64,000 bases of DNA from Sphagnum compactum. Lineage: Eukaryota; Bryophyta; Sphagnopsida; Sphagnales. The notes under the pieces are model-generated. The model was not told the origin of the DNA. It ran no database searches and worked only from the letters and a program-made list of their open reading frames with translations. Of the stretch, positions 60,986-64,000 are shown piece by piece (positions within the stretch are counted from its first letter, which is position 1; each line of letters starts with the position of its first letter). Where the stretch lies: NCBI GenBank assembly GCA_965153455.1, contig OZ234493.1, forward strand, positions 11,646,213-11,710,212, given 5' to 3'. Position numbers and translations under genes: made by a program.

Positions 60986-61374
60986 TTTCAAAATCATATG
61001 CTAACAAAGGTGTGTATGGAGGTTGGGGTTGTTGATTGGGAATCCATGATTGAAATTTAGAGTTTGGGAAACCCTAAATTAATTAACAGTTTTTTTACAA
61101 ATTAATAGTAAATGAAATAAATCTATGGTGCATTATAGGGGGAATTTTATATGCAAAAAAATGCAATACATATTTGCAAGATCATATTGAAATAATGCAT
61201 AGGTGATTGGAGGAAAGCATATGTGAAAACCCTAAACCCTAAATGCAATACTTGCATGTAATGTCATTTCAAAAATGGTCTGGGTACCAAAATTATGTCT
61301 TTTTATATACCTAAATTAAATATTATTCTAAATTAATTTTATGACAAAATGTAAGTTTTACAATGAATGAAAAA
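60986..61374. other. Spacer, no gene seen
   Basis: Repeats parts of 58256-58330 (gctaacaaaggtgtgtat(a/g)gaggtt, gttgatt(a/g)gga). Weak copies of the ccctaaatgcaatac core at 61230-61250. Confidence 0.5.
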
Positions 61375-61690
61375 ACCAGCAACTATTATGGGACCTATAT
61401 GCGGGTATTGCAAGAGAACCTAAAAAAACCAGTCGCTATTTTGGAGACTATATGCGGGTATTGCAACGAATGAAGAATGTCAACGATTATTTGTGCCCTT
61501 TATGTGGGTATTGCAAGGAATGCAAAATGCCAGCGGCTATTATGGGACTCATATGAGGGTATTACAATGAATGAAAAAGGCCATTGCCTATTATGGGACT
61601 TATATGCGGGTATTGCATTTAATGCAAAATGTCTGTGGCTATTTTTTGAGGTTATATGCAGGTATTGCATATTAGAAAATGGTCTTATGG
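61375..61690. repeat. ~55-60-bp repeat around tatgcgggtattgcaacgaatg, block 2
   Basis: Five to six units (tatatgcgggtattgcaaga or a variant near 61397, 61450, 61502, 61553, 61600 and 61655), separated by gccagcggctattatgggac-like sequence. The 96-residue open frame from 61477 is a by-product. Confidence 0.85.
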
Positions 61691-62083
61691 AGTTCATAAT
61701 AGAAAATGATGTGGGTATTATATGTTTAAAATGTGTGGATTATTTTAAAAGTCTTCAAGTGATGTGAGTCCTATTAACTTAGATGTAAGTATTGTATAAT
61801 GTTTATTTTGATCTTTGATTTGATTCTTACATCTCAAGTACAAACAAAATTATGACAAAGAAAACATATAGGATTAACCAAATACACATCAAACAAGTGT
61901 GAGTAGCCGATACTATTATATTAATAAAAGATGTACAAAAATGGGTGCGTGGAAAATTACTAGAGAACCCAATGAAGAAAAAACATTGGATCACTATAAC
62001 ATATCAAAGGATCAAAGTTCAAAATAGGGTAGTCCAAAAAAGAAAAGGGCTACAAAACCTTACTAATTATATAAAATGAAACC
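61691..62083. other. Intergenic, no gene seen
   Basis: Non-coding, A/T-rich, no recognised element. Confidence 0.4.
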
Positions 62084-62240
62084 CTAACCCATATCAGTAT
62101 CTACAATCCCGTGTTTAGCTCGATATGCAGCTGCTGCATTTGCAGCCTTTGCTGCATGATGAGCAGTGTAAAGATGGCGGCGTTGCATCTCAATCTGAAC
62201 TGCATTTGCAACAAACTGGGCCTTTGTTTGGTCCTGAACC
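62084..62240 (-). other. Possible last exon of an unknown minus-strand gene
   Basis: After an acceptor-like tttgtag, a minus frame reads VQDQTKAQFVANAVQIEMQR and then HLYTAHHAAKAANAAAAYRA before a TAG at 62086-62084. The Ala-rich, Gln-rich helix-like composition looks more protein-like than its surroundings, but the upstream side is minisatellite and no further exon is seen. Confidence 0.3.
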
Positions 62241-62289
62241 CTACAAACACCCAAAAATCACCAAATTAAACCGTAACACACCTTGGATT

Positions 62290-62520
62290 AAGCTCTGCAA
62301 CTCGAAGCTCGTGGAGCTTGGAGATCGGAGCTGCAACTCCGAGCTCCACGAGCTGGGAGCTGCAGCTCCAAGCTCCACGAGCTGGGAGCTGCAGGTCCAA
62401 GCTCCAAGCTCCAAGCTCCAAGCTCGTGGAGCTCGGAGCTGCGCTGGAGCTCCAAGCTCGTGGAGCTCGGAGCTGCTGCGCTGCTCCCAGCTCGTGGAGC
62501 TCAGAGCTGCAGCGCTGCAG
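62290..62520. repeat. GAGCT-rich minisatellite
   Basis: Short words gagctcggagctg, caagctccaagctc and cacgagctgggagctg are repeated many times in both orientations over about 230 bp, with strong local self-complementarity because GAGCTC is palindromic. Diverged copies continue to about 62615. Open frames here are artefacts. Confidence 0.85.
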
Positions 62521-62552
62521 GTTTAGGGTTTAGGGTTTAAACCCTAAACCCT
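62521..62552. repeat. Head-to-head telomeric palindrome
   Basis: Two TTTAGGG-type repeats meet two CCCTAAA-type repeats at tttaaa, giving a perfect palindrome (agggtttagggttt | aaaccctaaaccct). Confidence 0.95.
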
Positions 62553-62745
62553 CAAAGCTCAAAGCTGCAACGTTTAAAGCTCCGAGCTTAAAGCTGCAAT
62601 TTTCTAAAGCTCAAAGTTGCAACGCTTTTTTTTTTTTTTCTTGCTGCTAGTGGCGATTTATTTTTTTTGCTTTGTTGTTGCTTGTGCTTTTGTTCATTAG
62701 AATTAACAATTGGTAATAACTACTGGTTTAGGGTTGGAGGTTATA

Positions 62746-63213
62746 ATGGGTAGGAGGAGAGTAAAGAAAAGCGATGCAGCAGATGCGGGAGGTGCCCAGG
62801 AAATTGTCACCACATCAGATGCGGGAGGTGCCCAAAAAATTGTCATCACATCAAATGCGGGAGGTGCCCAGGAAATTGTCACCACATCAGATGCGGGAGG
62901 TGCTCAGGAAATTGTCACCACATCAGATGCGGGAGGTGCTCAGGAAATTGTCACCACATCAGATGCGGGAGGTGCTCAGGAAATTGTCACCACATCAGAT
63001 GCAGGAGGTGCTCAGGAAATTGTCACCACATCAGATGCGGGAGGTGCCCAGCAAATTGTCACCACATCAGATGCGGGAGGTGCCCAGCAAATTGTTGCTA
63101 AGGATAATATTGTTGCATTAGATCGGGAAACTGGTGAGCATAATTGTGCTCTATCACAATTGAAACAGAAGGGTAGCATTGGTATAGATTACTTTAGAAT
63201 TCGTGGACATTAG
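62746..63213 (+). CDS. Hypothetical protein with nine 12-residue repeats
   Basis: An ATG at 62746 opens a 155-residue frame: a basic start (MGRRRVKKS), nine tandem copies of DAGGAQEIVTTS and variants (residues about 13-120), then DNIVALDRETGEHNCALSQL and a stop at 63211-63213. Function unknown; no domain recognised. The units keep frame over 324 bp without a stop and differ mostly by single bases, so either there is coding constraint or the array is recent. If a GT at 63173 is used as donor, the frame joins in phase to the zinc-finger-like exon starting at 63444 (intron of 271 nt), giving a 242-residue product up to the premature stop. That donor (G/GTAGCA) is weak, so the two ORFs may be unrelated. 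Confidence 0.45.
   Translation: MGRRRVKKSDAADAGGAQEIVTTSDAGGAQKIVITSNAGGAQEIVTTSDAGGAQEIVTTSDAGGAQEIVTTSDAGGAQEIVTTSDAGGAQEIVTTSDAGGAQQIVTTSDAGGAQQIVAKDNIVALDRETGEHNCALSQLKQKGSIGIDYFRIRGH
62782..63105 (+). repeat. 36-bp tandem repeat, nine units, in frame
   Basis: Units start at 62782 and every 36 bp after. Consensus gatgcgggaggtgcycagga then aattgtcaccacatca. The first three and last two units carry most of the differences; the middle units are nearly identical. Confidence 0.97.
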
Positions 63214-63443
63214 AAGATAGGACATTAGATTAATTACAAATTAATAAAATTGTACAAATTTCTCAAAATTTAATTGCACCTGCACCTTCCATTTGTTGGA
63301 TGGTGCAGGAATTTTTTTGTCAAAATTTTTTTACTGCAATACCTTAGAACAGTTCATGTTTATAGAAGTAATATGTAATTTTGTGATTTGATGTTTTGCA
63401 ATACCTGCATTTTGTTTATTGAACTTTCTGTTTTTGGGTTTAG

Positions 63444-64000
63444 GTCCGGAACTGGAAACTGAGCAAGCTTCTCAACCACCTGCAGTTATTTATCCACCTA
63501 ATCTGGCTCGGAAGGATAAGGAATGGACAAAGGTCGGGTCCAAATGGAAGTGCAAAGTCCACAATTGCACTATCGCATATTGTGCGAAATGGCTATTGAC
63601 GCAGCATTTGAAGGAGGTGCACGGCTTGGTGGCAGAAAAGTCAAAACCTGGGAGGCCTTCAACTACTGCAGGAGGTCCTCGGCATCAAGACCATGGCAAG
63701 ATGAACGCTCGCATTTTGGGAGATGCAATGGCTGTGCAGAGGTGAAATGATCAGAAAGCTGCTAGTCGTGCTCGTGCCAAAGCAAAACGCGAGTGGAATC
63801 ATTTGATGACTCTTGCAAAACAGTGTCCACCACTCCCAAAACCACCTTTGGTCAGATTTGCTTCAGAACAATTGTGAAGGTGTTGGGCCTTGATGCCTGG
63901 GGCGTGGGCAGTGTGGCGCGAGATGCAATTGTACGAATGGAGAAGGATGATGACTTACAGGGGATGATCCGATCCACTCGTTGTGCATACGCACGACAAT
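63444..64000 (+). pseudogene. C2H2-zinc-finger-like gene fragment, broken, open at the window edge
   Basis: After a tttag acceptor at 63443 the frame reads through KDKEWTKVGSKWKCKVHNC and then a C-x4-C-x12-H-x4-H arrangement ending HLKEVH, which resembles a C2H2 zinc finger. It is followed by a basic KPGRPSTTAGG linker (an AT-hook-like GRP) and NARILGDAMAVQR. A TGA at 63743-63745 interrupts. The same frame then continues as NDQKAASRARAKAKREWNHL to a stop near 63876, and a shifted frame continues as VKVLGLDAWGVGSVARDAIV to the window end. One nonsense change and one frameshift therefore break an otherwise continuous protein. Composition is clearly coding-like. The family is unknown to me; a DNA-binding role is inferred from the finger and the GRP motif. 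Confidence 0.55.

Noticed and set aside
57331-61690. Regularly spaced short repeats resembling a CRISPR array
   Set aside because: Monomers are head-to-tail satellites without unique spacers, in a plant nuclear context, with no cas genes.
62125-62533. 133-residue frame (ELHELG, APSSKL repeats)
   Set aside because: Created by the GAGCT minisatellite; overlapping frames are equally open.
1-64000. Bacterial or organellar origin
   Set aside because: Spliced nuclear genes, a nuclear tRNA with an intron at the canonical site, and telomeric repeats exclude it.

Overview
This is nuclear DNA from a land plant. The evidence is two spliced protein genes with GT-AG introns, a plastid-type stearoyl-ACP desaturase, a plant-type Kelch-guanylate kinase, an intron-containing tRNA-Tyr of the plant kind, and TTTAGGG (Arabidopsis-type) telomere-like repeats. 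Gene density is very low (two intact protein genes and one tRNA in 64 kb), and most of the rest is old, decayed repeat sequence. A large, repeat-rich genome such as a fern, lycophyte or gymnosperm fits, but the species cannot be fixed from the sequence alone.

Layout. 1-2.9 kb: decayed retroelement-like DNA. 3.06-5.94 kb (minus): Kelch-guanylate kinase gene, nine exons recovered, 5' end not located, followed upstream by a CA/CT-rich tandem repeat (7.1-8.2 kb). 8.7-18 kb: AT-rich non-coding DNA with a dispersed ~320-bp repeat, a 2.05-kb element with 20-bp terminal inverted repeats and a TTA target duplication, a perfect hairpin and a minisatellite. 18.2-19.4 kb (minus): pogo-type DDE transposase remnant. 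26.6-27.4 kb: LTR-like repeat. 30.1-31.4 kb: hAT transposase remnant. 32.3-35.2 kb: a hairpin and a foldback element. 36.4 kb: tRNA-Tyr(GUA). 37.9-44.8 kb: two parallel copies and one inverted fragment of a decayed reverse-transcriptase element, one copy interrupted by a 941-bp solo-LTR-like insertion. 46.9-49.1 kb (plus): stearoyl-ACP desaturase, three exons, complete. 52.3-54.7 kb: unrecognised decayed coding-like DNA. 55.1-56.7 kb: a third reverse-transcriptase copy. 57.1-62.6 kb: a subtelomere-like block of several tandem satellites, a long degenerate interstitial telomeric array and a GAGCT-rich minisatellite. 62.7-64 kb: an ORF with nine 36-bp coding repeats, followed by a broken C2H2-zinc-finger-like exon that runs off the window.

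The genes do not form a functional cluster. Guanylate kinase supplies GDP for nucleotide metabolism, the desaturase makes oleoyl-ACP in the plastid, and the tRNA serves cytosolic translation. I found no operon-like, CRISPR-like or defence-like system. The less ordinary points are a guanylate kinase domain flanked on both sides by Kelch-like sequence, nested insertions that allow relative dating, satellites built around a telomere motif with a small palindrome, and the repeat-plus-zinc-finger ORF pair at the right edge.
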